Origin: Bacteroidaceae bacterium
Lineage (GTDB): Bacteria; Bacteroidota; Bacteroidia; Bacteroidales; Bacteroidaceae
Reading direction: 5' to 3'
Assembly: GCA_024398635.1 (NCBI GenBank)
Contig: JAKSIV010000012.1
Location: 1 to 64,000, forward strand
DNA: 64,000 bases
Every line of letters begins with the position of its first letter. Position 1 is the stretch's first letter. Below the pieces are notes generated by a model, which worked only from the letters and a program-made list of their open reading frames with translations, was not told the DNA's origin and searched no databases. This document shows, one piece after another, positions 15,699 through 24,203 of this stretch. Both the position numbers and the translations under genes were made by a program.

Positions 15699-18600
15699 AT
15701 GAAAGAGCAACGTAAAAAAACAGATAAATATATGAATCAAGATATACATAAACTGGTTGAGAAGTACGAGGCAGATAGGAACATGTATCTGACTGACCGC
15801 TACAATGAGACACAGGTGAGGAGTGACTTCCTTGACCCGCTGTTTGAATTGTTGGGTTGGGATATCAAGAACAAGGCAGGAAGACCCACTAATGAACGTG
15901 AGGTGATTTTGGAAGAACCGCTAAAGGCAGGTGCTTCTGAAAACACCAAGAAGCCAGACTATACATTCCGCCTGTTTGCAGAGCGAAAATTCTTCCTCGA
16001 AGCAAAGAAACCGTGTGTGCATATCAACGATGTTGATGCACCAGCGCGTCAAACTCGTCGTTATGGATATACAGCCAACCTGAAAATCTCTGTTCTGTCG
16101 AACTTCGAGTACCTAATGATATATGATGCCTCTGTTAAAGTAGAGGAAACGGATACAAACCAAAAGGCACTAATCAAGAAGTACCACTACACCGAATACG
16201 AAGACAAATTTGAAGAAATCCAACGTTTACTTGGGAAGGATTCTGTTTATTCTGGCCAGTTTGATGAAGAATGGAAGGATATTGAGGTCCGCCTGAAACA
16301 ATGGTCAGTTGATAAGCAGTTCCTTAAGCAAATAAATGAATGGCGTTTGTTGCTTGGCAAGGAGATTCTCAACGCAGACCCAGCCATTGATTTGGAACTG
16401 CTTGGTGATGAAGTTCAAAGCTTTATCAATAAGATTCTTTTCCTTCGTGTTTGTGAGGACAGAAATATAGAGACCTACAAGGATCTGTTGACAATAGCAG
16501 ATGGCGGTAATTTCGATAAACTTCTGGAGAAGTTCAGAAAGGCTGATACGAAATACAACTCAGGACTGTTTGATCAGGCACTTTCTGGGCAAGTGGTATG
16601 TAATGCCAGTTCTGCGTTCTGGAGTATCATCCGACAGTTATACTTCCCTGAAAGCCCATATTCTTTCAGTGTGTTCTCATCTGATATTCTGGGACACATT
16701 TACGAAATCTTTATTGCCGAGAAATTAGCAATGAAGGATGGAGAATTGCAAATAGTCAAGAAGCCCGAAAATGAGGATCGTGATGTGGTAACAACACCAA
16801 CTTATATCATTCGCGAAATCCTCAGACAGACAATCATACCACTTTGTAAAGACATATCTGCTAAAGAAATTCTGAAATTAAAGATAGCAGATATTGCTTG
16901 TGGTTCAGGAGCCTTCCTGTTGGAAGCATTCCAATTGCTTAATGATATTTTGATTGACTACTATATCCAGCACGATACTTCGAAACTTGTACAAATCGGT
17001 GAGAATTCTTATAAGCTGAAATACGCCGAAAAGAAACAACTGCTGAATAATTGCATCTATGGTGTCGATAAGGATTTTAATGCAGCAGAGGCCAGCAAGT
17101 TCGGGTTGTTGTTGAAATTGCTGGAGAATGAGGACTCTTCAAGTTTGATAAACGAGCGCCCCATTCTGCCCGATTTATCTAACAACATCTTCTTTGGTAA
17201 TAGTCTTTTATCAAGTAGCGATATTAACGCAAAAGATACCAATGAAATAAACCCCTTTGATTTTGGTACCATGCGTTTCGATGCCATTATTGGCAATCCG
17301 CCCTATTTGACAACGGAAGGTATGAAAAATGTCACCCCCAAAGAACTTCCTTTGTACAAGCAGAAATATGCGAGTGCCTATAAGCAATTTGATAAATACA
17401 TTGTATTCGTGGAAAGAGCAATGGATTTGTTGAAAGAAAACGGTTTGCTTGGCTACATTGTCCCATTGAAGTTTATGAAGGTTGGAGCTGGTCAGGAAAT
17501 TCGCCGTATTATTGCAACACGAAAGAATCTCGAAGCCATAACGGCATTCGGTGCCTGCAAGGTGTTCCCAGGAAAGTCCAACTATACATGCCTTCTCATC
17601 GTCAAGAAAGCCGAACACAATACATTCAGATACAATGAAGTTAGCAGTTTGAGTCAATGGAAGTTGGCAGACAAGAATTTGTTGCCTACTGACACAAAGA
17701 GCTACAATGAAATATCTGAGGATATTTGGCCTTTGTTCCCTGAACGGCTGAGAGGGGCATATGATACAATCTTATCAAATAGCACTACCCTTCTAACAAT
17801 TACTGGCGAGGACAACATCTTTAATGGTATCCAAACAAGCGCCAACAAGGTATATGTATTCCAGCCTAAGTCTGAAAGGAATGGCATTTATACCTTCGAG
17901 AAAGATGGCAAAGATTGGAAAGTAGAGAAAACGGCTACAAGACCATATTTCAAAACTTCAACTGGTGATGATGCTCTAAATACTTATCGCACATTTAAAC
18001 CAAACGCTTGTGTGATATTCCCTTATAGGAAGAATAACAATGATAAATTGGAAATGATTCCTCTTGATGAAATCAAGCATGAATATCCCAAACTATACAA
18101 GTATCTTCTTGCTCATAAGAACATCTTGAACGCAGCGTCTCGTGACATTAAGCCAGAACCAACGACAACCAAAGAGTGGCATAGATATGGTAGATACCAG
18201 AGTCTTGATGCATGCAATCTTCCTGAAAAGATTATTGTAGGTGTGCTTTCTACTGGCGACAAATACGCTGTTGATAGCTGTAGTACATTTGTATCATCAG
18301 GTGGTACTGCTGGCTATTGCATGATTGCTTTGCCAGAAGAATCTCCTTATTCAATTTATTATTTGCAGGCTATTCTAAACTGTAAGTATTTGGAATGGAT
18401 CAGTTCTCTTTATGGCGAGATATTTGGAGGCGGTTTCATCGCACGTGGAACAAAGGTTCTGAAACAACTGCCTATTCGCAAAATAGATTTTAGCAACGCA
18501 GACGAGCGTGTGGTCCACGATAGAATTGCTGATTTGCAAAAGCAGTTGATACAGAAGGGAGATGAGATAGACGCTGCTCACGGCAACAGACGTAAACTCA

Positions 18601-18725
18601 CAATTCTTCAACGCCAGTTCGAGTTGTCTAAGCAACAATTAGCTGACTCCATCATGCACCTATACGGCATGGAGCAATATGACAGTATCATCCCTATAAT
18701 CAAGGAACAATATGCAGCTGATTGA
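15699..18725 (+). CDS. Eco57I-like type IIG restriction-modification enzyme
   Basis: 1008 residues, close to the 997 of Eco57I. The N-terminus has a nuclease motif of PD-(D/E)XK type: PD at 86-87 and E101-A-K103 (KPDYTF...FFLEAKKP). The middle is a gamma-class adenine methyltransferase: SAM-binding ADIACGSGAF (about 397-406) and catalytic NPPY (about 530). The C-terminal 400 residues resemble the TaqI/Eco57I-type target-recognition region, ending in a probable coiled coil (KQLIQKGDEIDAA). Such enzymes cut DNA a fixed distance from an asymmetric site and methylate one strand. A second ATG (residue 12) could be the true start. It overlaps the next methyltransferase gene by 14 bases. GC is lower than the flanking chromosome. 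Confidence 0.85.
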   Translation: MKEQRKKTDKYMNQDIHKLVEKYEADRNMYLTDRYNETQVRSDFLDPLFELLGWDIKNKAGRPTNEREVILEEPLKAGASENTKKPDYTFRLFAERKFFLEAKKPCVHINDVDAPARQTRRYGYTANLKISVLSNFEYLMIYDASVKVEETDTNQKALIKKYHYTEYEDKFEEIQRLLGKDSVYSGQFDEEWKDIEVRLKQWSVDKQFLKQINEWRLLLGKEILNADPAIDLELLGDEVQSFINKILFLRVCEDRNIETYKDLLTIADGGNFDKLLEKFRKADTKYNSGLFDQALSGQVVCNASSAFWSIIRQLYFPESPYSFSVFSSDILGHIYEIFIAEKLAMKDGELQIVKKPENEDRDVVTTPTYIIREILRQTIIPLCKDISAKEILKLKIADIACGSGAFLLEAFQLLNDILIDYYIQHDTSKLVQIGENSYKLKYAEKKQLLNNCIYGVDKDFNAAEASKFGLLLKLLENEDSSSLINERPILPDLSNNIFFGNSLLSSSDINAKDTNEINPFDFGTMRFDAIIGNPPYLTTEGMKNVTPKELPLYKQKYASAYKQFDKYIVFVERAMDLLKENGLLGYIVPLKFMKVGAGQEIRRIIATRKNLEAITAFGACKVFPGKSNYTCLLIVKKAEHNTFRYNEVSSLSQWKLADKNLLPTDTKSYNEISEDIWPLFPERLRGAYDTILSNSTTLLTITGEDNIFNGIQTSANKVYVFQPKSERNGIYTFEKDGKDWKVEKTATRPYFKTSTGDDALNTYRTFKPNACVIFPYRKNNNDKLEMIPLDEIKHEYPKLYKYLLAHKNILNAASRDIKPEPTTTKEWHRYGRYQSLDACNLPEKIIVGVLSTGDKYAVDSCSTFVSSGGTAGYCMIALPEESPYSIYYLQAILNCKYLEWISSLYGEIFGGGFIARGTKVLKQLPIRKIDFSNADERVVHDRIADLQKQLIQKGDEIDAAHGNRRKLTILQRQFELSKQQLADSIMHLYGMEQYDSIIPIIKEQYAAD

Positions 18726-20835
18726 GGACGCATCAGAACAAAAACTGCGTGGAGCATATTACACTCCGCCAGCAATAGCCTCATTTATACTCCACTGGGG
18801 TATAAATGGTAGCACAAATGCTGACATATTGGAGCCGAGTTGTGGCGATGGAGTATTCTTGGAACAGATGGCTAAAGAGCATATGCTGTTTCATCATGCG
18901 ACAGCTGTAGAATACGAATCCGCAGAGGCAGATAAAGCGCGAGCCATCGGGTTACATGATTCAGATGTAATTAATGCTGACTTCCATCAATACTGTTTAA
19001 ATACAGAGCAGAGGTTCGACCTAGTCGTTGGCAACCCACCATTTATCCGCTATCAGTATTATGATGAAGGACAGCAAGAGTTAGCTGGTCAGATATTCAA
19101 GAAAGCCGAATTAAGGCGCTCTAAACTGACCAATGCTTGGGTAACGTTTGTAGTAGGATGTAGCTTGCTGTTGAAAGAACATGGAAAGATGGGGTTCGTT
19201 ATTCCGTCTGAACTTCTACAAGTAACATACGCCCAACAACTGAGAAAGTATCTGGCCACATCGTTCAACAAAATAAACATTGTATCGTTCAAGAACCTGG
19301 TATTTGAGGAAATCCAGCAAGAGGTAGTGCTTTTGTTATGTGAACGTACCGGCACAGGAGAACACTTGATAGAGCATATTGAGGTAAAGGATGCAGAAGC
19401 ATTACAGCAGCTTGACCCTCATCGTCTGAAACTCCCCACAAAACAGATTGATTTCCATGCAGATAAATGGACTTACTATTTCTTGGATAATGAAGAATTA
19501 GCGTTTTTAAACAAGGTCCGTTCCGCCGATATGCCAAGCATTGGGAAATATGCCAATGTAGAAGTTGGCATTACTACGGGATCTAATGGATATTTCACTG
19601 TTCCCCAAAGTGTTGTTGAATTGTACCAGTTACAACAATATGCACGACCTATGGTTGGACGTAGCGTACAGGTTAATAGTTTATGCTTCTCAAAGAAAGA
19701 TTGGCAACAGAATCTATCCAAAGGTGCAAAAGCCAATCTACTGATTTTTACTCCCGGAGCAAAGGAAAATGGCAATGATGGTACAAAAGCATATATTGAA
19801 AATGGTGAACAACAGGGCATAAACGAGGGTTACAAAACAAGTATTCGTGATGATTGGTATGTTATACCTTCGATTAAACTATCACAAGCTCTCTTTCTGC
19901 GTCGCAATAATTTATATCCAAAATTTGTATTGAACGAGGCCAAAGCATATACTACAGACACAATGCACCGTGTGTTCATAAAAGATGGCGTTAACCACAA
20001 AGCATTTGTGGTCAGTTATTATAATTCACTATCTTTTGCTTTTGCCGAAATACTTGGCCGCAACTTTGGAGGTGGCGTATTAGAATTAATGCCTAGTGAA
20101 GTTGAAGGTATCTACCTCCCCTATCGTGAAGAGAATTCTGTTTTGTTTGATAAGGTAGATCAGATGGTCCGTAAAAAGAAGACAGCAGATGAAATACTAG
20201 ATTTTACAGATAGAGAATTGCTAATTAATGGAATGGGCTTTACCGAAGAAGAAATAAAGTTGGCTCGTTCTATTTGGCATAAGTTGATGAGTCGAAGGCT
20301 TAATCGTGAGATGTTGGAAAAAGCCAAAGTTCAAAAAACCGATGAATCTCAAAAACAGACAGCAAGAGTTAAGCAATTGAACTTTTTAGATATACTCCAA
20401 CAATATCCAGAGTACATAGTAGATAATACTATTGCTGAGCCGCGTTTGTTTCTTGAAAAGAAGCAAAATACAGATGTGGACCTCAATAAGAATATTCTAA
20501 TCAGTCTGGTTAAGAACGACAATGTTGAACACTACCTTGACCAGTCTGCCAAGATTTATTATACTGGTAAGAAGTTTCCTTCATCCGTAGCCCTGAACAA
20601 ACTGTTTTACTTTATGCCTTACATTAAACGTAAAGGCATACGTGATCTCTATCTCATCAAAATAGCTCGTGTGGGGACTCGCAAAGAGGGACAGCCAGAT
20701 AATGACCCCAACGATTTCCGTTTGGTATTTGAAATTGAGTTTGTAAAAAAACTCTTCAAAGACTATAAGCCCGTTGAACTGGAGATTTGGCATACGTTTA
20801 CGGATACGACGATGAAGGAGATATTAGACAAGTAA
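18712..20835 (+). CDS. Companion adenine DNA methyltransferase with extra C-terminal domain
   Basis: 707 residues. Residues 1-550 are an M.TaqI/M.Eco57I-type N6-adenine methyltransferase: RGAYYTPPAIASFI (13-26), SAM-binding LEPSCGDGVF (about 40-49), VGNPPFIRYQ with the catalytic NPPF near 106, and an FGGGVLELMPSEV-type C-terminal recognition region. It overlaps the upstream restriction gene by 14 bases, so the two are made together, matching the two-gene Eco57I layout in which a separate methylase protects the host site. Residues about 560-707 (IYYTGKKFPSSVALNKLFYF...GIRDLYLIKIARVG) form an additional beta-rich domain not needed for methylation, possibly PUA/ASCH-like. Target sequence cannot be read from the protein. 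Confidence 0.85.
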   Translation: MQLIEDASEQKLRGAYYTPPAIASFILHWGINGSTNADILEPSCGDGVFLEQMAKEHMLFHHATAVEYESAEADKARAIGLHDSDVINADFHQYCLNTEQRFDLVVGNPPFIRYQYYDEGQQELAGQIFKKAELRRSKLTNAWVTFVVGCSLLLKEHGKMGFVIPSELLQVTYAQQLRKYLATSFNKINIVSFKNLVFEEIQQEVVLLLCERTGTGEHLIEHIEVKDAEALQQLDPHRLKLPTKQIDFHADKWTYYFLDNEELAFLNKVRSADMPSIGKYANVEVGITTGSNGYFTVPQSVVELYQLQQYARPMVGRSVQVNSLCFSKKDWQQNLSKGAKANLLIFTPGAKENGNDGTKAYIENGEQQGINEGYKTSIRDDWYVIPSIKLSQALFLRRNNLYPKFVLNEAKAYTTDTMHRVFIKDGVNHKAFVVSYYNSLSFAFAEILGRNFGGGVLELMPSEVEGIYLPYREENSVLFDKVDQMVRKKKTADEILDFTDRELLINGMGFTEEEIKLARSIWHKLMSRRLNREMLEKAKVQKTDESQKQTARVKQLNFLDILQQYPEYIVDNTIAEPRLFLEKKQNTDVDLNKNILISLVKNDNVEHYLDQSAKIYYTGKKFPSSVALNKLFYFMPYIKRKGIRDLYLIKIARVGTRKEGQPDNDPNDFRLVFEIEFVKKLFKDYKPVELEIWHTFTDTTMKEILDK

Positions 20836-20846
20836 TTGACACCAAG

Positions 20847-20972
20847 ATGTTCAATCTCAATAATAAGATGAAAGGCCAAGAAAAAGAAATACCTGCTAAT
20901 AATCGTTTTCATAATTGTGCATCGGAAAAAGAAATGGAAGGGCTCTATTTAATAGAATACATAGATATATGA
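20847..20972 (+). CDS. Possible small ORF between methyltransferase and HNH genes
   Basis: An ATG at 20847 opens 41 codons, ending TGA at 20970-20972, with a Lys/Glu/Asn-rich product starting MFNLNNKMKGQEKE. It sits 11 bases after the methyltransferase stop and 24 bases before the HNH-like gene, so it would fit within the same operon. No family is recognised. It may be chance in AT-rich DNA. Confidence 0.3.
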   Translation: MFNLNNKMKGQEKEIPANNRFHNCASEKEMEGLYLIEYIDI

Positions 20973-20996
20973 GTTAGATAAATTGAAGAATAATCA

Positions 20997-21971
20997 ATGA
21001 GTAACAAGGATAAACGTAGCCGAATAATTGAGGTCTGTTCAAAAGCCATAGGTAAAATGCCTTTTCAGACTAAAGACGGGAAAGAATTTCCCGTCAGAGG
21101 CTACTATATATGTCCATTGTGCAAGAAAACATTTAATCTACGGGAACTTAGCAACAAAAACGGTGAGGTGTTGACCTTGGAAGATGTGCCGCCTAAGTCT
21201 TTGGGCGGATGCCCAATTATTGTAACGTGCAAGAAATGTAATAGCACATGTGGGCATGATATTGATAATTGGCTTCTAAATGAGCTGGAACTTAAATATG
21301 GAGATAAAAATCAGCAGTCCGAAAAGACTGATGCCCTTTTGAACTCGCACGGAAAGAAAGTACATACGAAAGTTCGGATAGATAAAGACAAAACGATTTG
21401 TTTCGACATAAAAAGCAAGACCAACCCACCCAATGCCGTTGATGAATTTGTAAAAAGCGTGGAACATGATGGTAATAATTATAATATTCAAGTCCAACTC
21501 CATATAAAAAGGAAGAAAAGAAATGTTCAGGCTGCAAGAATAGCCGTACTTAAGTCGGCATATCTTTATGCCTTTCGGAAACTTGGGTATTATTACATTT
21601 TGAACGAAAGCCTAACACCCGTAAGAGAACAGATTCTGCATCCTGAAAAAGACATACTTCATAATACTTTTATAATTGGTGATCAAGACAATATGCCAAC
21701 AAAGGCAAAAGATGGTGTTTATGTCGCATCATATAATAGTTATGAATTTATCGTTGTATTACTTACTTTTATTGTTCCATCTAATAGTTATAGATGTAGA
21801 GGCGTTGTTGCATTACCATACCCTGGATTGGAAGAAGATGGTTTGCATCTGTATCATGACATCCTTTACTACGACAGTAAAAAAGAAAGACGCCATTTCC
21901 AGATTCAAGGGCCTGCTAAAGTCACAGTTAGAAATGGAGATGGAACAATCATATATAAGTCTGAAGGCTAA
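20997..21971 (+). CDS. HNH-like zinc-ribbon protein, possible accessory nuclease
   Basis: 324 residues. The N-terminus has a zinc ribbon C39-x2-C42 ... C78-x2-C81 around LTLEDVPPKSLGG (59-71) and ends in the core CGHDIDNWL with His87. This is the arrangement of HNH nucleases of the LTxEHxPP...NxxxGHxxD type, but the first His is replaced by Asp63. That change could weaken or alter catalysis. Residues 100-324 form a mixed domain with basic patches (HIKRKKRNVQAARIAVL). It is AT-rich, in the same orientation and operon range as the Eco57I-like genes, so it may be a second effector, a nickase or a regulatory partner. A small ORF overlaps its stop. Confidence 0.7.
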   Translation: MSNKDKRSRIIEVCSKAIGKMPFQTKDGKEFPVRGYYICPLCKKTFNLRELSNKNGEVLTLEDVPPKSLGGCPIIVTCKKCNSTCGHDIDNWLLNELELKYGDKNQQSEKTDALLNSHGKKVHTKVRIDKDKTICFDIKSKTNPPNAVDEFVKSVEHDGNNYNIQVQLHIKRKKRNVQAARIAVLKSAYLYAFRKLGYYYILNESLTPVREQILHPEKDILHNTFIIGDQDNMPTKAKDGVYVASYNSYEFIVVLLTFIVPSNSYRCRGVVALPYPGLEEDGLHLYHDILYYDSKKERRHFQIQGPAKVTVRNGDGTIIYKSEG

Positions 21972-22096
21972 TGGAACAACAGAATGCTATCTATCGTTTC
22001 ATTTGCGCCTTCGCCAACTTTTTTGACGATACGGGCGACAGTTACATTGTAATGGATGTGACTGTTAAGAAAGGTCTTGCTATCATGATTTCATAA
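21971..22096 (+). CDS. Small ORF coupled to the HNH-like gene, 41 residues
   Basis: The ATG overlaps the HNH stop (TAATG). The frame runs 41 codons to TAA at 22094-22096 and includes IYRFICAFANFFDDTGDSYI. Its start is GC-richer than the island genes, more like the chromosome. It may be a genuine coupled small protein or the truncated end of a host gene cut by the island's insertion. No family is recognised. The next 30 bases are AT-rich and hold no further feature. Confidence 0.4.
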   Translation: MEQQNAIYRFICAFANFFDDTGDSYIVMDVTVKKGLAIMIS

Positions 22097-22126
22097 ATAA
22101 AAATATTTTACTCGGACTTAATAAAT

Positions 22127-22432
22127 ATGTCACTCCCCAAATTCATAATAACCAGAGCCGGAGTACTGCGCTTAGGGATGGTCCGTCAGCACAAGGACTT
22201 GCTGCAACCGGATGACGATTGCATAGGCGGCGGATATTATCAGTTTGACTTTACCTGCAACCGAATGATACTGGACCGGGCATCGTATGACTTTGGGATA
22301 CCGCGGTGGAATTTAATCGATACACTGAAAGTTCCGGATGTATATCGCGGTCTGAGCATCGTCTACAAATATGACGATGATTTCCATGAAGATCTCCAGG
22401 TCAGCGACCAGCTAAAGATCGCGTATTACTAA
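22127..22432 (+). CDS. Conserved-looking hypothetical protein
   Basis: 101 residues, beginning MSLPKFIITRAGVLRLGMV. No signal peptide or membrane helix. The sequence is rich in Asp, Tyr and aromatic residues (DDDCIGGGYYQFDF, KYDDDFHEDLQVSD) and is predicted beta-rich. No catalytic motif is recognised. It is the first gene after the accessory island with normal chromosomal base composition and is convergent with the nitroreductase, 8 bases away. Function unknown. Confidence 0.62.
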   Translation: MSLPKFIITRAGVLRLGMVRQHKDLLQPDDDCIGGGYYQFDFTCNRMILDRASYDFGIPRWNLIDTLKVPDVYRGLSIVYKYDDDFHEDLQVSDQLKIAYY

Positions 22433-22440
22433 AACTAAAA

Positions 22441-23127
22441 CTATACCCAAACAAAGTTCTCCTGGCCAGCACCAATCTCAAAATGGTACTTGGCTATGCC
22501 CAGGTCAATCTGGGTATATCCCATCATGGAGAATCCTTTATTGGCACGCACTTGATGCGTGTTGTTATCTACGCCCAGATACTCAAACGAGAATTTCTGC
22601 TGGTTTACGGCAGTCGGCGCGAGCAAGGCGGCCTGAACTCCCTCTCTGAACCATGAGGGTGTGCTGTCAGTGGCGTTGCTCACCTGCTTTACGGTCTTGA
22701 TCTTGTGCCCAACGCCCTGAGTCTCGCCGTAGCCAAGCGATATGTAACAGGTTATCTTTTCATCGGCCTCAAGCACATAGGTTCCCGGGATTTTGGAGTA
22801 AGAGACGCCTACCCAACAGGTGTTCAGGCCCAGTGTCTGTGCCAGCAGGACCAGTTGCTCGCCGTAGTAGCCTATCAGTTCGTCCAGGTCATCGGCCTTC
22901 TTTCCGGCCATCACGAAATAGCTGCTGACATTACGGAAACTGCCGTATTTGGCTATCGGGCCCTGGAAGGCTTTCTTTTCATTCAGAATGAGTTGGATAT
23001 GTAATCGGCCATCACGGTTTATGTCCGATATCCGCTCCTCAAGAACCTTGACAACATCATCGGCCAACGGCTGGTCCTTATATGCCCTCACACTGTGACG
23101 GGCCTCAATTGCTTCAAGTAGTGTCAT
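22441..23127 (-). CDS. Nitroreductase-family protein
   Basis: 228 residues. The N-terminal MTLLEAIEARHSVRAYKDQPL is the RxSxRxY signature of FMN-dependent nitroreductases. Later marks are the substrate/FMN loop EQLVLLAQTLGLNTCWVG, the helix AALLAPTAVNQQKF and GYGETQG. These enzymes use NAD(P)H to reduce nitro compounds, quinones or related substrates in the cytoplasm. Physiological substrate unknown. The layout with the AlaPro-Thr-Ala-x-Asn-Gln-Q block in the last third fits the 'putative TM nitroreductase' branch. It is convergent with the 101-residue gene. Confidence 0.85.
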   Translation of the reverse strand: MTLLEAIEARHSVRAYKDQPLADDVVKVLEERISDINRDGRLHIQLILNEKKAFQGPIAKYGSFRNVSSYFVMAGKKADDLDELIGYYGEQLVLLAQTLGLNTCWVGVSYSKIPGTYVLEADEKITCYISLGYGETQGVGHKIKTVKQVSNATDSTPSWFREGVQAALLAPTAVNQQKFSFEYLGVDNNTHQVRANKGFSMMGYTQIDLGIAKYHFEIGAGQENFVWV

Positions 23128-23183
23128 TGTATTGCCTTTTTTATTGGTGCTAAGGTAGTAAATTATGCTTGAAGTTATACTTC

Positions 23184-23324
23184 GCCAAAGTGTCCCACAA
23201 CAATCGGCCTCAGAGCGTGCTCTCAGCGCGGTGCGTGTGGGACACAGCCCCTAAAATGGGGGTATGTAACACACGCACCGGCCCCACAGCGTTCCTGAGG
23301 CCTTTCGTTGTGGGACACTTTGGC
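23184..23324. repeat. 141-bp composite palindrome, MITE-like
   Basis: Outer 18-base perfect arms GCCAAAGTGTCCCACAAC (23184-23201) and its complement at 23307-23324. Inside them, GGCCTCAG (23206-23213) pairs with CTGAGGCC (23295-23302), CGGTGCGTGT (23229-23238) pairs with ACACGCACCG (23271-23280), and CCCC pairs with GGGG near the centre. The arm motif TGTGGGACAC also occurs inside at about 23236-23245. No ORF and no clear target-site duplication are present. It sits in the gap between the nitroreductase and Dabb genes. The structure suits a miniature inverted-repeat element whose transposase is elsewhere, or a structured regulatory RNA. Confidence 0.6.
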
Positions 23325-23376
23325 AAAAAACCGACGAAAAAGAAGCGACATAAACCGTGAATGCACTCTTTTTCTT

Positions 23377-23384
23377 ATTTTTGT
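23377..23384 (+). promoter_or_regulatory. -7 box for the Dabb-lipoprotein-addB operon
   Basis: TATTTTTG fits TAnnTTTG. Start near 23390 would leave about 16 bases before the ATG at 23406. Confidence 0.5.
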
Positions 23385-23405
23385 TACTGATAAACAAAAC
23401 AACAT

Positions 23406-23711
23406 ATGGTAAAGCACATTATCCTCTGGACACTGAATCCGGAGCTGAGCGAGAGTGAGAAGGAGGCTGTTAAGGCCGGAATCAAGGAGGGACTGGAAGG
23501 CTTGGTCGGTAAGGTTCCGGGGCTGATTGACGTAAAGGTGAATGTAAGCGGCAGGCTGGCATCATCAAATGCCGATGTCATGCTGGACAGCACGTTGGAA
23601 AGTGAGGAGGCCCTGAAGGCGTATGCCAAGCATCCGGCTCACGTGGCTGTGGCCGATACCAAGGTACGTCCCTACACCGTTCAGCGCAGTTGTCTGGATT
23701 TTGAGATATGA
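23406..23711 (+). CDS. Dabb-family (stress-responsive alpha/beta barrel) protein
   Basis: 101 residues. MVKHIILWTLNPE at the N-terminus, a central KVNVSGRLASSNADVMLDSTLESEEALKAY region and HPAHVAVADTKVRP near the end are the classic Dabb pattern of dimeric ferredoxin-like proteins. Its biochemical role is unknown; some relatives act in stress response or as cyclases. First gene of an operon; its TGA overlaps the next ATG. Confidence 0.88.
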   Translation: MVKHIILWTLNPELSESEKEAVKAGIKEGLEGLVGKVPGLIDVKVNVSGRLASSNADVMLDSTLESEEALKAYAKHPAHVAVADTKVRPYTVQRSCLDFEI

Positions 23712-24199
23712 GGAAAGCACTTGTAATACTAATATCGGCCGTAATGTTATCGGCCTGCGCCGACAGCCCCAAGCAACTAATCAAACGGGCCGATGAGCTG
23801 TGCCGTTACATCCCCGACCATGAGTTGCTGGAAAAGTCCAGGGACTTTATGACGGCCGATTTCTACGCCGTTCTGGACACCATGTTCTACCGTCTGCCGG
23901 CGCATGAGGCCATGGACCATGAGTGGCTCTACTACTTTGTGACCGGCAACGGCGGCACCATTGCAGATTTCACGGTGACCGGTGTAGAAAAGACAGATAA
24001 GACACACGCCACAGCAACCGTGAGCGTCCGCCAGAAGTGGGAGCTTTTCGGCTCACACTATGATATCTACCAGAACATGCACTCCAATCAGGATGTGCGC
24101 GAGGCCGTGCGCCGCGAGCAGTTGGGCGAGTATGTAAGATTTCATAACATCAGCGTATATTATTACAAAGACTACGGCTGGGATGCCGTAAAATTATAA
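23708..24199 (+). CDS. Small lipoprotein, function unknown
   Basis: 163 residues. MRKALVILISAVMLSACADS is a lipoprotein signal with lipobox L-S-A-C17. The mature part (about 145 residues) shows mixed alpha/beta content with a C-terminal YVRFHNISVYYYKDYGWDAV block, as in small nuclear-transport-factor-2-like lipoproteins; that resemblance is only suggestive. It is translationally coupled to the Dabb gene and 4 bases from the AddB-like gene. Function unknown. Confidence 0.72.
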   Translation: MRKALVILISAVMLSACADSPKQLIKRADELCRYIPDHELLEKSRDFMTADFYAVLDTMFYRLPAHEAMDHEWLYYFVTGNGGTIADFTVTGVEKTDKTHATATVSVRQKWELFGSHYDIYQNMHSNQDVREAVRREQLGEYVRFHNISVYYYKDYGWDAVKL

Positions 24200-24203
24200 A
24201 GAT

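Noticed and set aside
15699..20835. BREX PglX or type I restriction system
   Set aside because: No brx/pgl partners and no hsdR/hsdS-type genes are present. The sizes and the two-gene overlap fit the Eco57I type better.
20787..20972. Longer 61-codon version of the small ORF
   Set aside because: Its first 16 codons overlap the end of the methyltransferase in another frame; only the part from 20847 could be independent.
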